Source: a virus
Strand: one strand, 5' to 3'
Length of the DNA: 64,000 nucleotides
Virus record (IMG/VR): IMGVR_UViG_3300022751_000016
Coordinates: 78,451 to 142,450 of that record
Of the stretch, positions 8,340 to 17,537 are shown piece by piece; position 1 is the first letter of the stretch; every line of letters begins with the position of its first letter. The position numbers and the translations under genes are program-made. The notes under the pieces were generated by a model, which worked only from the letters and a program-made list of their open reading frames with translations, made no database searches and was not told the DNA's origin.

Positions 8340-8615
8340 ATGAGAAATATTAAAGAATTATTGCAAATAATGTTAGACAATCAACAACTATTTGATGATG
8401 GTTTGTGCTTGTGGACTAAAATGTTATTTTTGAAAAGTAAAATTACACTGGATGAACAGATATTACTAAGAAAGTACATAAATAAAAATTCACCAAGCCC
8501 ATTTTCAAGCTTAGACGCTATGATACATGCACCCTTATCCGCCTACTATTGGAAGAGAGATAGTATAAAACCACGCATAAAATGGATTGAAAAACATATA
8601 AAATGTAATTCTTAA
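8340..8615 (+). CDS. Helical protein of unknown function (91 aa)
   Basis: Several amphipathic helices, a Cys/Trp-containing N-terminal region, and a basic C-terminal segment ending in KCNS. No catalytic motif or known family is seen. Confidence 0.6.
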   Translation: MRNIKELLQIMLDNQQLFDDGLCLWTKMLFLKSKITLDEQILLRKYINKNSPSPFSSLDAMIHAPLSAYYWKRDSIKPRIKWIEKHIKCNS

Positions 8616-8619
8616 TGAT

Positions 8620-8853
8620 ATGGACGATATACAAATAATTCGGCTAAAAAAGTACAGAACAAGAAAACTATTCTCTATACTAGGAATAACATGGAACGGA
8701 TATGATTTCTATATTACAGGAAAGTTCTTAGGATATGTAACAGTGATTGAAGAAAAGTTTAAATCTAGAGCAACATACTTAAATGAATATGATTATAGAA
8801 TGTATTGGAGTGATTTTAAATTTTATTGGAAAGTAATTGAAATTGAAGAATAA
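8620..8853 (+). CDS. Protein of unknown function (77 aa)
   Basis: A beta-rich, aromatic protein (many Tyr, Trp and Phe) with a basic N-terminus. It ends one base before the ATG of the following zinc-ribbon gene. The family is not recognised. Confidence 0.55.
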   Translation: MDDIQIIRLKKYRTRKLFSILGITWNGYDFYITGKFLGYVTVIEEKFKSRATYLNEYDYRMYWSDFKFYWKVIEIEE

Positions 8854-8854
8854 T

Positions 8855-9028
8855 ATGTGGAAAGCAATAATAAATTACATAAATAGCAAGTCTTATAGAT
8901 GTAAACATAATTGGGAATTAATAAATGAGGTACACGTATACGAATCTTCAGATAGTAAGTTTCCTCACACTACAAAGATGACTTACATGTGTTATAAATG
9001 TGGTAATCATAAAACTATAAAAATATAA
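8855..9028 (+). CDS. Small zinc-ribbon-like protein (57 aa)
   Basis: The ATG at 8855 directly after the preceding stop is preferred over an upstream alternative start. The metal site is suggested by a C-x-H pair in the YRCKHNW segment (about residues 17-19) and a CYKCG knuckle near residues 47-51. This pattern occurs in small phage proteins of unknown role. Binding to DNA, RNA or a host protein are all possible. Confidence 0.6.
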   Translation: MWKAIINYINSKSYRCKHNWELINEVHVYESSDSKFPHTTKMTYMCYKCGNHKTIKI

Positions 9029-9207
9029 TGTACAAATATTTAGTAACAACAGAATTATGCACTCCTTGGTGGCTTAAACTTCTTAGATTTTTCCGTATAA
9101 AAAGTAAAAGACAAGAGTTTGAATTAGTCTTTGAAATTCCTTGGTTTGACGTAGGAACAATCTTATTAACAAGTAGTGGTAAAGTATTAGTAATAAAAGA
9201 AATATAA
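9028..9207 (+). CDS. Small protein of unknown function (59 aa)
   Basis: Its ATG overlaps the preceding TAA (TAATG at 9026-9030), a mark of coupled translation, and its TAA at 9205-9207 is one base before the next gene. The N-terminal half is basic with paired Trp residues; the C-terminal half is beta-like. No family is recognised. Confidence 0.55.
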   Translation: MYKYLVTTELCTPWWLKLLRFFRIKSKRQEFELVFEIPWFDVGTILLTSSGKVLVIKEI

Positions 9208-9208
9208 T

Positions 9209-9448
9209 ATGAAAGAATATAAATTAAAAACATGGTATCCATCTTTACCAACAGAATGGATTTTTGATGATAAAAAATTTGAATTTCCAATAATTGTAGT
9301 GGAGAGAGAAAATGCAGAAAAGTTTATTAGAGATAATAAAAAGATGTACACTTTGAAAGATATGGTTAGGATTGCGAATCATTGGGCTTATATTAAATCA
9401 GTTACTCCAGAAGTGGCGAAAAAAGTTATAGACAAATGGAAACAGTAA
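9209..9448 (+). CDS. Protein of unknown function (79 aa)
   Basis: Starts one base after the preceding stop. A beta-type first half with aromatic residues precedes a helical half, ending in a basic segment. No motif assigns a function. Confidence 0.55.
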   Translation: MKEYKLKTWYPSLPTEWIFDDKKFEFPIIVVERENAEKFIRDNKKMYTLKDMVRIANHWAYIKSVTPEVAKKVIDKWKQ

Positions 9449-9467
9449 AAAAATTAAAGCGGAGCGC

Positions 9468-9707
9468 ATGAAGTTAGTAATCAACCCAGCAGAATTCGAG
9501 CATTTAGAAAATAAGTCTCACCGTAATCACAATTATTACAAAGATAAAAACGGCATAGAAATATTAGAAATCTGTCACGAAGAATGGCATTTTTATGAAT
9601 ATAGGTTAATAGAAGGAGACGCTTGGACTTTCTTAGGTTCATCAGTTTATTCTATAAGCGCAAAAGATTATGAAGTAGAGATAGATTTTAAACAGTTTTA
9701 TACTTAA
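9468..9707 (+). CDS. Protein of unknown function (79 aa)
   Basis: The protein is rich in His, Glu and aromatic residues (several HN and HE pairs), with alternating strands. A small metal-binding or nucleotide-binding fold is possible, but no motif confirms it. Confidence 0.55.
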   Translation: MKLVINPAEFEHLENKSHRNHNYYKDKNGIEILEICHEEWHFYEYRLIEGDAWTFLGSSVYSISAKDYEVEIDFKQFYT

Positions 9708-9711
9708 CACT

Positions 9712-10746
9712 ATGATAAATACGGTAGATAAATACAAAGATAGTTTGTACATTAGGTTTAATGAAAGTGGCGATATTTACAAGGGAATAACCAAAGTACC
9801 ACACTATAAAACTTGGATAAAGTTATTAAATCATCTTAAGAAAAGAGGGTTCGCTATAAAAACGGCAAACTATTTTATTAGGAAAAATTGGGGATTAACA
9901 TACCATAAAATAGCTATAAAAAATAATGTTGCCATATATGTAGAGTGTATGGAGTCTCAAATACAAATTAAATTTGGAGATGTGAAAAATCTTTGGGACG
10001 ATGAGCATAATTTCTGGTCTCTAACAGATAGAAGAAGTGAGCAATTGATTTACTTAGAAGCTAAGAGGGTAGAATTAGAGGTGAGTAAGCTATTGTCTTT
10101 ATTTCCGAAAGATAAAATTAAGATAGAATCTACAAAAGAATTATCATCAACAGAAAAAATTCTCAAAGATAAAAAAGAAAGTAGCCATAACAGAGATAAA
10201 TCTAAGTTAGATGAATTAGGTTTGGACGGAATAGTGTATCAAATGAGTGAGTACGACCTTAATCAAAACTCAAATGACAGAGATAAGAAAAGGATTAATT
10301 GCGGAGAACTAAAATATTTTTACGATTATGATAAAAGGCTCAAATGTGGAAGAGTTTATCATCAGTTGAATAATAGATGGTATGTTTTAGCAGGTGGAGA
10401 GGTAGATTATGTTTCATCTTTTGATTTGTTTGACTATAGTAGTGAACCGCGCCGAAAACAATTAAAAACAGAAGAAAAAATAAATCGCTTGGAATCAGAG
10501 TTAAGAAAATATGAATCTAAGAAAAATTATCTACGATGCATGTCTATAAATAAGCAAATAGATAAATTAAAATCAAATGAAAAACTTTACTATGTTTGGA
10601 GCTTAAAATGGGGTAAATGGTGGGGAGCAAATAATTCAGGATATACTTCAGATAAAAGAATGGCAGGAGTATATTTAGAGAGTAATATTTTAAGAAATCA
10701 GTCTTACTATAATGATGGAGTAAGTACAAAAGCAATTTTAGCATGA
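9712..10746 (+). CDS. Conserved Bacteroidota phage protein (344 aa), function unknown
   Basis: The first 110 residues form a mixed alpha/beta region; residues about 110-200 are highly charged and probably disordered; residues about 240-280 are a coiled coil. The last 60 residues have a conserved-looking WSLKWGKWWGANNSGYT motif, which in similar phage proteins forms a small terminal domain. I recognise that C-terminal type from Bacteroidota phages but know of no function. It overlaps the following membrane gene by four bases. Confidence 0.6.
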   Translation: MINTVDKYKDSLYIRFNESGDIYKGITKVPHYKTWIKLLNHLKKRGFAIKTANYFIRKNWGLTYHKIAIKNNVAIYVECMESQIQIKFGDVKNLWDDEHNFWSLTDRRSEQLIYLEAKRVELEVSKLLSLFPKDKIKIESTKELSSTEKILKDKKESSHNRDKSKLDELGLDGIVYQMSEYDLNQNSNDRDKKRINCGELKYFYDYDKRLKCGRVYHQLNNRWYVLAGGEVDYVSSFDLFDYSSEPRRKQLKTEEKINRLESELRKYESKKNYLRCMSINKQIDKLKSNEKLYYVWSLKWGKWWGANNSGYTSDKRMAGVYLESNILRNQSYYNDGVSTKAILA

Positions 10747-10928
10747 CAATAATTATTATTTACGCGATTATAGCATTAACTTGCATACTATATTTTAAGA
10801 AATATATTTTCACAGATAGTGGATTTTTCTTAAGTTTCATTACAGGACTTTTCTTCCCTGCGGCATTCTTTGTATCAATAGTTTTAATTTCAATTCATTT
10901 TTTAATAAGTTTAGTATATGAAAGATAG
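10743..10928 (+). CDS. Two-span membrane protein (61 aa)
   Basis: Nearly the whole protein is hydrophobic, with segments at about 2-18 and 29-56 separated by a short loop with Lys and Asp. It overlaps both neighbours by 4 and 11 bases. It probably sits in the host inner membrane. Confidence 0.6.
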   Translation: MTIIIIYAIIALTCILYFKKYIFTDSGFFLSFITGLFFPAAFFVSIVLISIHFLISLVYER

Positions 10929-11292
10929 TAAATTAATATTTGACAAAAAAGGAGAATTTGCAATAAATTTTTCTTGGGAAAATGGTGATGATGCACATTG
11001 GATTGATTTTTCAGGTGTGGAGGTTTGTTCAGATTATATGGATGAGAATAATCCTGAATTCATCACTTTTGATACAGGTTATGGTATATCAAGTGATTGT
11101 TTTGAATTTAAAGATGTGAAAGAAGAAGATTTATTTTTTACAGGTTTTATAAAATGGGATGGTTGTATGGAAATACATGATTTAAACTACCATTTCTGTC
11201 ATAACAATGATATTTTAAAAAGAGTTACTGATTTAATATATAAGTCGGGTAAAGAAATAATGATAAATAAAGCTGATTTTTATGAAAGATAA
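10918..11292 (+). CDS. Acidic protein of unknown function (124 aa)
   Basis: Strongly acidic, beta-rich, with many Asp/Glu and aromatic residues and an HIH-type segment (WKDG... MEIHDLNYHFCHNND). No family is recognised. It overlaps the next gene by 11 bases. Confidence 0.55.
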   Translation: MKDSKLIFDKKGEFAINFSWENGDDAHWIDFSGVEVCSDYMDENNPEFITFDTGYGISSDCFEFKDVKEEDLFFTGFIKWDGCMEIHDLNYHFCHNNDILKRVTDLIYKSGKEIMINKADFYER

Positions 11293-11836
11293 TATTATTT
11301 TATGTTTGTGGATAGCTTATACTATCGGGTTTGGTTTATTTGGAGTGTATATTGACCAAAAGGCTGATGCTGTAGAAATGTTCGGTTTAAGCTGTCTTTT
11401 TGGTCAAATCTTATTGGGAATATATTTACTTTTAATTCTATTATTGAATACAATGGTGGGTAAAATAAATTATAGATTTAAAATACCTCCACCTAAAAGG
11501 TTTAAAAACAAGGTAACACCTATTTACAAATTAAATGTTTATGAAGGAACTAAAAACTGTTTCTCTATTAGTAAATATCAATTAGAGTGGGTAGATATCG
11601 ACTTTTTAAATTATAGATTTTCATTAATTCCGTTTAGTGCTTTATTCCAGCGTTACAAATACGTTCCTGTAGACTTCTTCTATGAATTCGAAATGGATTT
11701 AGATGGTGTGACAGATATTGGTTTATTGTGGGAAAGTGAATACAGTAAAGAGTTGGAACTTAAATCGGCGGCACAAAAAGAAAAAGACAGAGTAAATAAA
11801 CTTAATAAAGTGTTTTTAGAGAATTATGAACAATAA
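11282..11836 (+). CDS. Membrane protein of unknown function (184 aa)
   Basis: Two hydrophobic segments (about 4-22 and 31-56) precede a cytoplasmic part of about 125 residues with a basic Pro-rich patch (KIPPPKRFKNK) and a helical, charged end. The layout suggests an inner-membrane anchor with a soluble domain. Overlap of 11 bases with the next gene suggests coupling. Confidence 0.6.
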   Translation: MKDNIILCLWIAYTIGFGLFGVYIDQKADAVEMFGLSCLFGQILLGIYLLLILLLNTMVGKINYRFKIPPPKRFKNKVTPIYKLNVYEGTKNCFSISKYQLEWVDIDFLNYRFSLIPFSALFQRYKYVPVDFFYEFEMDLDGVTDIGLLWESEYSKELELKSAAQKEKDRVNKLNKVFLENYEQ

Positions 11837-12545
11837 CAACTTAGAGGTTTTTATAAAAGAATGGTTTCCTAAAACAGAAGAATGGAATAATATATCCAAG
11901 TTCATTTTAGAATCAGGGATACAAATAACAGATGATGTGAATCCTAAATGGTTAACAGGGTATACTAATATTGGTAAAAGTAGTAAGCCACATCATAAAG
12001 ATGAATATACACGCTACATGGAAGAAGGCATGTTTATGCTTCACGATGTAGTTCATCAAATATTTACTTTAGATACCGAATGTTCAGAAGAGCAGTACGT
12101 TAAAAGACAAATTTATGGAGAATTATTCACTTTTTATTTAACAGAGTACGTTATTCCTAGCAGTTATGGTTTAGGAGATAAAAGAAAAGAATATATTGTT
12201 TATAATAGAGACTGTTATAATTTATTGGATTGGGTAGTATCAGAAAAACCTCGTGTTAAATACAATATTATAGATTGGATGTGGGAAGTTTTTATAGAAG
12301 ATACAGATTTAAAATATATTAATAGGTTAGAAGAAGTTTATCTAGATAAATATCGAAAAATGTTTAAAGAAGACTTGGAGAACTCAAGAAAAAATTATAA
12401 ATTTGTACCTAATGGAATAAAGAATTATTGTATGGTTGGAGAGTCAAGTCAAAATCATATAGATTTCTTCTCTGCTGTTAAAAATGGCGCGATAAAAAAT
12501 ATAAAAAGAGATTTTAATTTAGAACTTCCTAATGAGTGGATTTAA
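11826..12545 (+). CDS. Protein of unknown function (239 aa)
   Basis: A helical protein with an HDVVHQ segment near residues 73-78 and many aromatic residues. Two spaced histidines of this kind can bind metal, but no complete hydrolase or protease motif is seen. The family is not recognised. Confidence 0.55.
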   Translation: MNNNNLEVFIKEWFPKTEEWNNISKFILESGIQITDDVNPKWLTGYTNIGKSSKPHHKDEYTRYMEEGMFMLHDVVHQIFTLDTECSEEQYVKRQIYGELFTFYLTEYVIPSSYGLGDKRKEYIVYNRDCYNLLDWVVSEKPRVKYNIIDWMWEVFIEDTDLKYINRLEEVYLDKYRKMFKEDLENSRKNYKFVPNGIKNYCMVGESSQNHIDFFSAVKNGAIKNIKRDFNLELPNEWI

Positions 12546-12568
12546 ATTAAAGATAAAAATAAAACAGA

Positions 12569-12904
12569 ATGGAAATAACAGAGCAATATTCATTTAATGA
12601 AGGAGAATACACAGATTACTCTCCTTACGAATGTGTCCAGTATATGATTGAACAAGATATGCCTAAAGAACATATTGTAGGGTGTAAACTAGAAATTTTA
12701 AAACTGGAACAATGTATACCATTAGGTAAAATTAAAGAAATTGTCTATGATAATTATGATGACCGTTTTGATGAGCAAGACTATCTGAGTGATAAACTAG
12801 AAAACATCTGGAAACAGTTTGAAGAGATAAAAATGTTCTATGCCTCAGATGAATATTACACAGTTACTGAGGAAGATTATAATGAAGTGATTAAAGATTT
12901 GTAG
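12569..12904 (+). CDS. Acidic helical protein of unknown function (111 aa)
   Basis: The first 40 residues have several Cys and Tyr; the rest alternates acidic helices and Tyr-rich segments. No motif assigns a function. Confidence 0.5.
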   Translation: MEITEQYSFNEGEYTDYSPYECVQYMIEQDMPKEHIVGCKLEILKLEQCIPLGKIKEIVYDNYDDRFDEQDYLSDKLENIWKQFEEIKMFYASDEYYTVTEEDYNEVIKDL

Positions 12905-12907
12905 GTT

Positions 12908-13300
12908 ATGGGATTTAACAATGATAAAGCATGTCAACAAATATCTGACCACATAATATCAAAATATAATAAAATTGAAGTAAAAGCAGGAAAGTGTAAA
13001 TGGAATTTCAGATGCTCATTTAACAGTGTTCACTACGCCAAGAAAAATAAACATAAGAAAATAGCTATGTGTGTTTACATGGACGCAGATTATCCTATCA
13101 TACACTTTGTAAATTACAAGAATAAAAAGTTTGTAGATAATACTTTAGGAGAATGGTCTAGCAGATATGATTACTATTTTATTCGATGGATAGAACAAGA
13201 AGACATGTGGGATGTAAATAACATTTTTCGGGCTTTTAGAAGAGAACTTAGAAATAATTTGAGTTGGTGGGTAAAATTAACGAGTGATTATGATGCGTAA
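12908..13300 (+). CDS. Basic protein of unknown function (130 aa)
   Basis: N-terminal half is basic with three Cys and a CKWNFRCSF segment; C-terminal half is aromatic and mixed. It could bind nucleic acid, but no named domain is seen. Confidence 0.5.
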   Translation: MGFNNDKACQQISDHIISKYNKIEVKAGKCKWNFRCSFNSVHYAKKNKHKKIAMCVYMDADYPIIHFVNYKNKKFVDNTLGEWSSRYDYYFIRWIEQEDMWDVNNIFRAFRRELRNNLSWWVKLTSDYDA

Positions 13301-13303
13301 AAA

Positions 13304-13582
13304 ATGAGAATTCTAAAAATAACAACACTACCTCCAGCTAAAGAAGCATGGATAGATCGAGATATGATAATGCTACATGCCTGTTTTCAACTGTTAGCTG
13401 ATTTTGTAGAGAAAGAAGATGGACTGAACCACTGTAATTATGAAGCTCATAAAAAGGATATTGATGAATGTAAGGCTTTATATGATTGGTGGAAAAATGT
13501 TTATAGGATAGATATGGATTATACAATCCCTCAAGAGTATTTAGAGAGGCTGGTAAAAATCAGGTATTTTTTATGGACTTAA
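13304..13582 (+). CDS. Conserved phage protein of unknown function (92 aa)
   Basis: It contains a segment with the pattern W-x-D-R-D followed by MLHACFQLLADFVEKE (residues about 16-39), and later YDWWK. I recognise this pattern as a conserved helical phage protein family, though its function is not known to me. It is probably co-transcribed with its neighbours. Confidence 0.6.
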   Translation: MRILKITTLPPAKEAWIDRDMIMLHACFQLLADFVEKEDGLNHCNYEAHKKDIDECKALYDWWKNVYRIDMDYTIPQEYLERLVKIRYFLWT

Positions 13583-13612
13583 TATTTTGGCGAAAAAATA
13601 AATAACAGAAGA

Positions 13613-13990
13613 ATGAAATTAATAGGCTACATAGATTACAGAGAGATATTTGAAATAGTTAAGAAAAATCACCTCAAAGAGTACCCAACAGTAGAAGAGT
13701 ATATTGAAAATATGGAGGGAGTGTACCACGTAGAGGATAAGAATGCTAGAGAGATGTATGAAGCTTTCAAAATTGATTTCTCAGAGTACGACACACCAAG
13801 TTCAACAGATGACTTTGATGATTCTGTTATATTAGACTATCTTAAAAAAGACCGTTTATTTTTAGAGTTTTCTATTGGCGGAAATGACTCTAATGAAAGT
13901 GGAGATAATTATTGGGGGTATGGGCATCAATTCACTATTAGTTTAGATGATGAGTTATTTATTGACTATAATTTTGAGAATTATTCATAA
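13613..13990 (+). CDS. Acidic protein of unknown function (125 aa)
   Basis: Very acidic, with helical first half and Gly/Asn-rich second half containing GGNDSNESGDNYWGYGH. An acidic, DNA-mimic-like surface is possible but not shown. Confidence 0.5.
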   Translation: MKLIGYIDYREIFEIVKKNHLKEYPTVEEYIENMEGVYHVEDKNAREMYEAFKIDFSEYDTPSSTDDFDDSVILDYLKKDRLFLEFSIGGNDSNESGDNYWGYGHQFTISLDDELFIDYNFENYS

Positions 13991-14006
13991 AATCGCGCGA
14001 AAAAAG

Positions 14007-14192
14007 ATGAAAAAACAGAAATATATTCATTACAATAACAAAAAATCCTACCTAGTCACAGATAAGTGTTTGATACAAGTGGACGATGAATGGAAGGAAG
14101 CTGTTTTATATAAGGAGGAGTTTGGCAGTCAATTATTTTGCCGAGAAGAAAAGGAGTTTTTAGAAAAATTTAAATTGGCTGAACATGAATAA
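14007..14192 (+). CDS. Small protein of unknown function (61 aa)
   Basis: The ATG at 14007 is preferred to a longer in-frame start at 13,947, because it follows an A-rich start region and avoids a long overlap. The beta-rich core (YLVTDKCLIQVDDEWKEAVLY) ends in a segment with CREEKEFL, a pattern seen in small phage proteins of unknown role. Confidence 0.55.
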   Translation: MKKQKYIHYNNKKSYLVTDKCLIQVDDEWKEAVLYKEEFGSQLFCREEKEFLEKFKLAEHE

Positions 14193-14277
14193 AGAAGAAC
14201 TAGAAAGTCAAATTTCATGGATGGAGGAAGACTTAGAAAATTTAAAAGAACAATTGAGGAAATTATTAGAGGAGTAG
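14185..14277 (+). CDS. Short coiled-coil peptide (30 aa)
   Basis: An ATG at 14185, eight bases inside the end of the previous gene, opens 30 codons ending in TAG at 14275-14277. The peptide is one continuous charged helix of heptad type. The DNA polymerase ATG follows at 14282, so it may act as a leader peptide for polymerase translation or as a small protein. Confidence 0.4.
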   Translation: MNKEELESQISWMEEDLENLKEQLRKLLEE

Positions 14278-14281
14278 AGAT

Positions 14282-16306
14282 ATGGATTTAGATAATATTT
14301 ACTGTGGTGATTTGGAATCTGATAATTTAGCAGAGGATGTTACTAAAATACACGTACTAAGTATTGCTTGGAAAAGTGATGGAGTGTGGAAAATAAAATC
14401 TACACCTAACTATGATGATATGCGAAAATTATTATCTGACCCTACAAAAGTTATTGCAATACATAATGGAATTAGATTCGATGGTAGAGTTTTAGAGCAG
14501 ATACTTGGTATAGAGATAAAAGCAACTATTATTGATACACTAGCTTTAGCTTGGTACATAGATTGTGCTAGAGGTAAGGAAGGTAAAAAGTATGGTTTAG
14601 CGTACTACGGGGAAGATACTTTTAATACTCCAAAGCCAAAGATTGATGATTGGGAGAATCTAACCTATGAAGAGTATAAATTTCGTTGTGAGGAGGATAC
14701 CAAAATAACCTATCAACTTTGGGAGTATCTACTCTTAAAATTAAGAGCTGTTTATGACAACGACGAAGATATTGTCAGAGTTATAAAATACCTTAATTTT
14801 ATCATGCTTTGCGCCAGAAAACAAGAAGAACAAAAGATTCAAGTTGATTTAGAAAAATTAGAAAGTAATTTAAAATATTTTGAGGCATTAAAAGAAGAAA
14901 AAATTAAACAGCTTATTGAGGCAATGCCTAAAATTCCTAACAAAATAACAAAAAACAGACCTAGTACTTATCATAAAAAAGATGGTTCTCTTTCTAAAGC
15001 TGCCGAAGAGTGGGAAAATATGCTAACTTCTTGTAACTTACCAAAAGATTATAGTGGAAGTATAGATGTCATAAAATCTTATGAATTAGGAAACCCAAAC
15101 TCAGTGAAACAAAAAAAAGATTGGTTGTATAGCTTAGGTTGGATTCCTCAAACATTTGTGCACAATAGAGACAAGCAGACAGGAGATGTAAAGAAAGTGG
15201 AACAAATACTTACAGAAGAGAAAATGCTTTGCCCAAGCGTCTTAAAACTAGTTGAAAAAGAACCTGCAATTGAATTGCTAGATGGACTTTCAGTTCTTAC
15301 CCATAGAATTGGAATATTTAAGGGATTGCAGAAAGCAGTTGATAAAAATGGATTTGTTATACAAGGTTTAATGCAGTTGGCGGTAAGTCTTCGCTGGCAA
15401 CACGCCCTGATTGTAAACTATCCTCGCGTTACAGGTAAAGGAGACATCAGGGATGGTAAATGGATTAGGGAGTGTCTAATAGCTGGGAAAGGTTATAAAT
15501 TTGTACAGAGTGACCTTAGTGGAATTGAATCAAGGACATCCGACCACTACACGTTCAATCTGAATAGAGAACTAATCGAAGAAACGCAGAGACCATTTTT
15601 TGACCCACACACAAAAATTTCTGTTGTTAGTAACTTAATGACGGAAGATGAAGAAATATGGTTTAAGTGGAAGAAGGAGAATAAAGAGAGGAAAGAAAAG
15701 GGGATAGAAGAGGACTTACCTCCTGAAGCTTTTGGGACACCCTCAGATAATTTTTACATACTCCAAGATTTAGATAAGGATGAAAGTAAGAAGTTAATGA
15801 ACAGATTAAAAGAGGCTAGGAGTAAAGGAAAGACTTGTAACTACGCATCACTCTACTTAGTTGGCAGTCAGACACTTGCTAGAAATTTAAACATTTCTAA
15901 GAAAGAAGCACAAGGACTAATAGATGCATATTGGAAAATTCATTGGGCAGTAAAAAAAGCTACGGAAAGTTTTGACATAAAAAAAGTAGGGGATGAGCTC
16001 TGGATATTAAATCCTATATCGAGATTCAGACATAATTTGCGTTTTGAAAAGGACTCCTTCTCGGTTGTAAACCAGTCGAGTGCAGTTTATTGCTTTAACA
16101 TGTGGCTATATAACATAACTAGACTTGGAGCTTTTCCCATATTGCAGACCCATGATGACGAATTACTAAGATGTAAGGAAGAAGAAGTTGATAAGTACGT
16201 AGCTATAACCAATAAGGCAATGGAAAACTTGAATAAGCAGTTAAAGTTAAATGTAGAATTAGCTTGTGAGGTACAAGTTGGTGATAACTTTGCAGAGACA
16301 CACTAA
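14282..16306 (+). CDS. Family A DNA polymerase with 3'-5' exonuclease
   Basis: The 674-residue protein is the phage replicative polymerase. Exonuclease motifs: Asp10 and Glu12 in GDLESD, the HNGIRFD segment at 61-67, and the acidic ExoIII segment with Asp139. Polymerase motifs: A at DLSGIESR (411-418), B (O-helix) near RSKGKTCNY (513-521), and C at QTHDDELL (622-629). Together these support proofreading DNA synthesis. There is no separate 5'-3' exonuclease domain. It is downstream of the helicase and upstream of a LAGLIDADG endonuclease; the gene looks intact and not interrupted. Confidence 0.95.
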   Translation: MDLDNIYCGDLESDNLAEDVTKIHVLSIAWKSDGVWKIKSTPNYDDMRKLLSDPTKVIAIHNGIRFDGRVLEQILGIEIKATIIDTLALAWYIDCARGKEGKKYGLAYYGEDTFNTPKPKIDDWENLTYEEYKFRCEEDTKITYQLWEYLLLKLRAVYDNDEDIVRVIKYLNFIMLCARKQEEQKIQVDLEKLESNLKYFEALKEEKIKQLIEAMPKIPNKITKNRPSTYHKKDGSLSKAAEEWENMLTSCNLPKDYSGSIDVIKSYELGNPNSVKQKKDWLYSLGWIPQTFVHNRDKQTGDVKKVEQILTEEKMLCPSVLKLVEKEPAIELLDGLSVLTHRIGIFKGLQKAVDKNGFVIQGLMQLAVSLRWQHALIVNYPRVTGKGDIRDGKWIRECLIAGKGYKFVQSDLSGIESRTSDHYTFNLNRELIEETQRPFFDPHTKISVVSNLMTEDEEIWFKWKKENKERKEKGIEEDLPPEAFGTPSDNFYILQDLDKDESKKLMNRLKEARSKGKTCNYASLYLVGSQTLARNLNISKKEAQGLIDAYWKIHWAVKKATESFDIKKVGDELWILNPISRFRHNLRFEKDSFSVVNQSSAVYCFNMWLYNITRLGAFPILQTHDDELLRCKEEEVDKYVAITNKAMENLNKQLKLNVELACEVQVGDNFAETH

Positions 16307-16335
16307 AAAGTTAAGAAAATCTTAAATGATTAGGA

Positions 16336-16377
16336 AGTGTAAAAATAAAGTTGTATATTAGCGTTTTAAATTTCTTG
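16336..16377 (+). repeat. Copy 1 of a duplicated 42-base promoter-like element
   Basis: This stretch matches 25,110-25,151 at 32 of 42 positions without gaps; both contain GTTGTATATT and end in AATTTCTTG. It lies between DNA polymerase and the LAGLIDADG gene. Here the upstream -33 box (expected about 16,331) is not TTTG, so only the second copy has a complete promoter. Confidence 0.6.
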
Positions 16378-16422
16378 GCGGAGATTTTAATAGCAAAATT
16401 TTAAAATAAAAAACATAAATAA

Positions 16423-16469
16423 GAGACACCTGTATGATGCTACCGCCATAGCTGATTATAGGTGTTCTC
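16423..16469 (+). ncRNA. Structured RNA leader before the LAGLIDADG gene
   Basis: An outer stem pairs GAGACACCT (423-431 of the 16-kb block) with AGGTGTTCTC (460-469), with one bulged T. Inside is a second stem GCTA / TAGC (439-442, 449-452) with loop CCGCCA. The element ends 15 bases before the ATG, so it is likely part of the mRNA leader and could control translation. There is no T-run, so it is not a terminator. I cannot assign it to a known RNA class. Confidence 0.5.
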
Positions 16470-16484
16470 GTTTATAAAAATAAA

Positions 16485-17528
16485 ATGGAAATAACAAACC
16501 AACAAAAACAAGTATTACTAAGCGGTCTTTTAGGAGATGGAAGTATTAAAAGGTCACATGTGTCTTACAACTGTATGTATGAAGAATATATGCAATTTAA
16601 AAGAAGTTTACTAGGAAATTTAGCCAAATCAGAGGTTATTGAATCGGATAATTTAGGTTACAAAAAAGGTTCTAAAATTTACACTTTTTCTGGTAAATTT
16701 AATTCATATGCAGATTCTCTAGTTAATAAAGATTTATCTGAAATGATTCAAGACTTAGATGAATTGGGACTGGCTCTCTGGGTTATGGATGATGGCTCAC
16801 TTCACAAGAAGAATTATTTCTACAATATCAACACACATTCGTTTCCAAAAGAAGTTCAGGAAAAAGTATTAATTCCCGCCTTAAATAAATTTGGAATATA
16901 TCCTAAAACAATGGTTGAAAATAAACCTGATGGAAGACAGTTTCATTATTTGTATATTTCAAAATGGAATGGTGCAATGATTATTTCTCGAATACTTAGA
17001 AACTATGCTGTAAATTGTTATAAATACAAACTCATACCTAAAGAAATTGAAGACGCTTACTTTAAACTAGATTTAGAAGTTTTCAATGCACTACCAACAG
17101 AGTATGCAAAAACAAGTTATTTATTAAAACAGAACGGAGTTCGACAAATGAGTGATTTACTAATGAATAATACAAAAGGTAAAGAGTACACTTACGAAGA
17201 ATTAGACGAGTTATGGAATAAAACTTTTCCAAAAACAGATTGTGTCTTTTCTATATATGATTTTAAGAAAACAAAAGAAGGTGAGGATGAAAATGTCTTA
17301 ATACCACAAGTTAATTTTTTAGATGAAAATCCTATTGTTAAGGGGTCTTTTAAATTGTCTTTTAACACTTGGAAATATGGTGAAACTTTTTATTCTATCG
17401 AGGGAAGGTCACTTACTTGGAAAACGCTTCTAGATATTATAGATAAACATGGAGATGGACATCACATATTTTTAGAATTAATTGAAATTAAGAATAACAA
17501 CGAAGTGTTTGTATTTTTAGGCAGTTAG
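16485..17528 (+). CDS. LAGLIDADG homing endonuclease
   Basis: Two motifs characteristic of the family are visible: LLSGLLGDGS at residues 11-20 and LGLALWVMDDGS at 94-105. Each places an acidic residue at the active site. The core ends near residue 200, followed by a 145-residue extension with no assigned domain. The enzyme probably cleaves a homologous locus to spread. Being free-standing between polymerase and the next operon, with a structured leader and terminator of its own, it forms a self-contained module. Confidence 0.85.
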   Translation: MEITNQQKQVLLSGLLGDGSIKRSHVSYNCMYEEYMQFKRSLLGNLAKSEVIESDNLGYKKGSKIYTFSGKFNSYADSLVNKDLSEMIQDLDELGLALWVMDDGSLHKKNYFYNINTHSFPKEVQEKVLIPALNKFGIYPKTMVENKPDGRQFHYLYISKWNGAMIISRILRNYAVNCYKYKLIPKEIEDAYFKLDLEVFNALPTEYAKTSYLLKQNGVRQMSDLLMNNTKGKEYTYEELDELWNKTFPKTDCVFSIYDFKKTKEGEDENVLIPQVNFLDENPIVKGSFKLSFNTWKYGETFYSIEGRSLTWKTLLDIIDKHGDGHHIFLELIEIKNNNEVFVFLGS

Positions 17529-17537
17529 TATAAAGAG

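Noticed and set aside
9015-9290. Minus-strand open frame of 91 codons
   Set aside because: It lies opposite to a chain of plus-strand genes joined by overlaps (TAATG), has no promoter, and its residue pattern is that of antisense AT-rich DNA.
14282-16306. Possible intron or intein in DNA polymerase because of the adjacent LAGLIDADG gene
   Set aside because: All exonuclease and polymerase motifs are in one continuous frame, and the endonuclease has its own leader and start.
16311-16325. Small palindrome TTAAGAAAATCTTAA after the polymerase gene
   Set aside because: The stem is only A/T pairs with no T-run, so it is not a convincing terminator.
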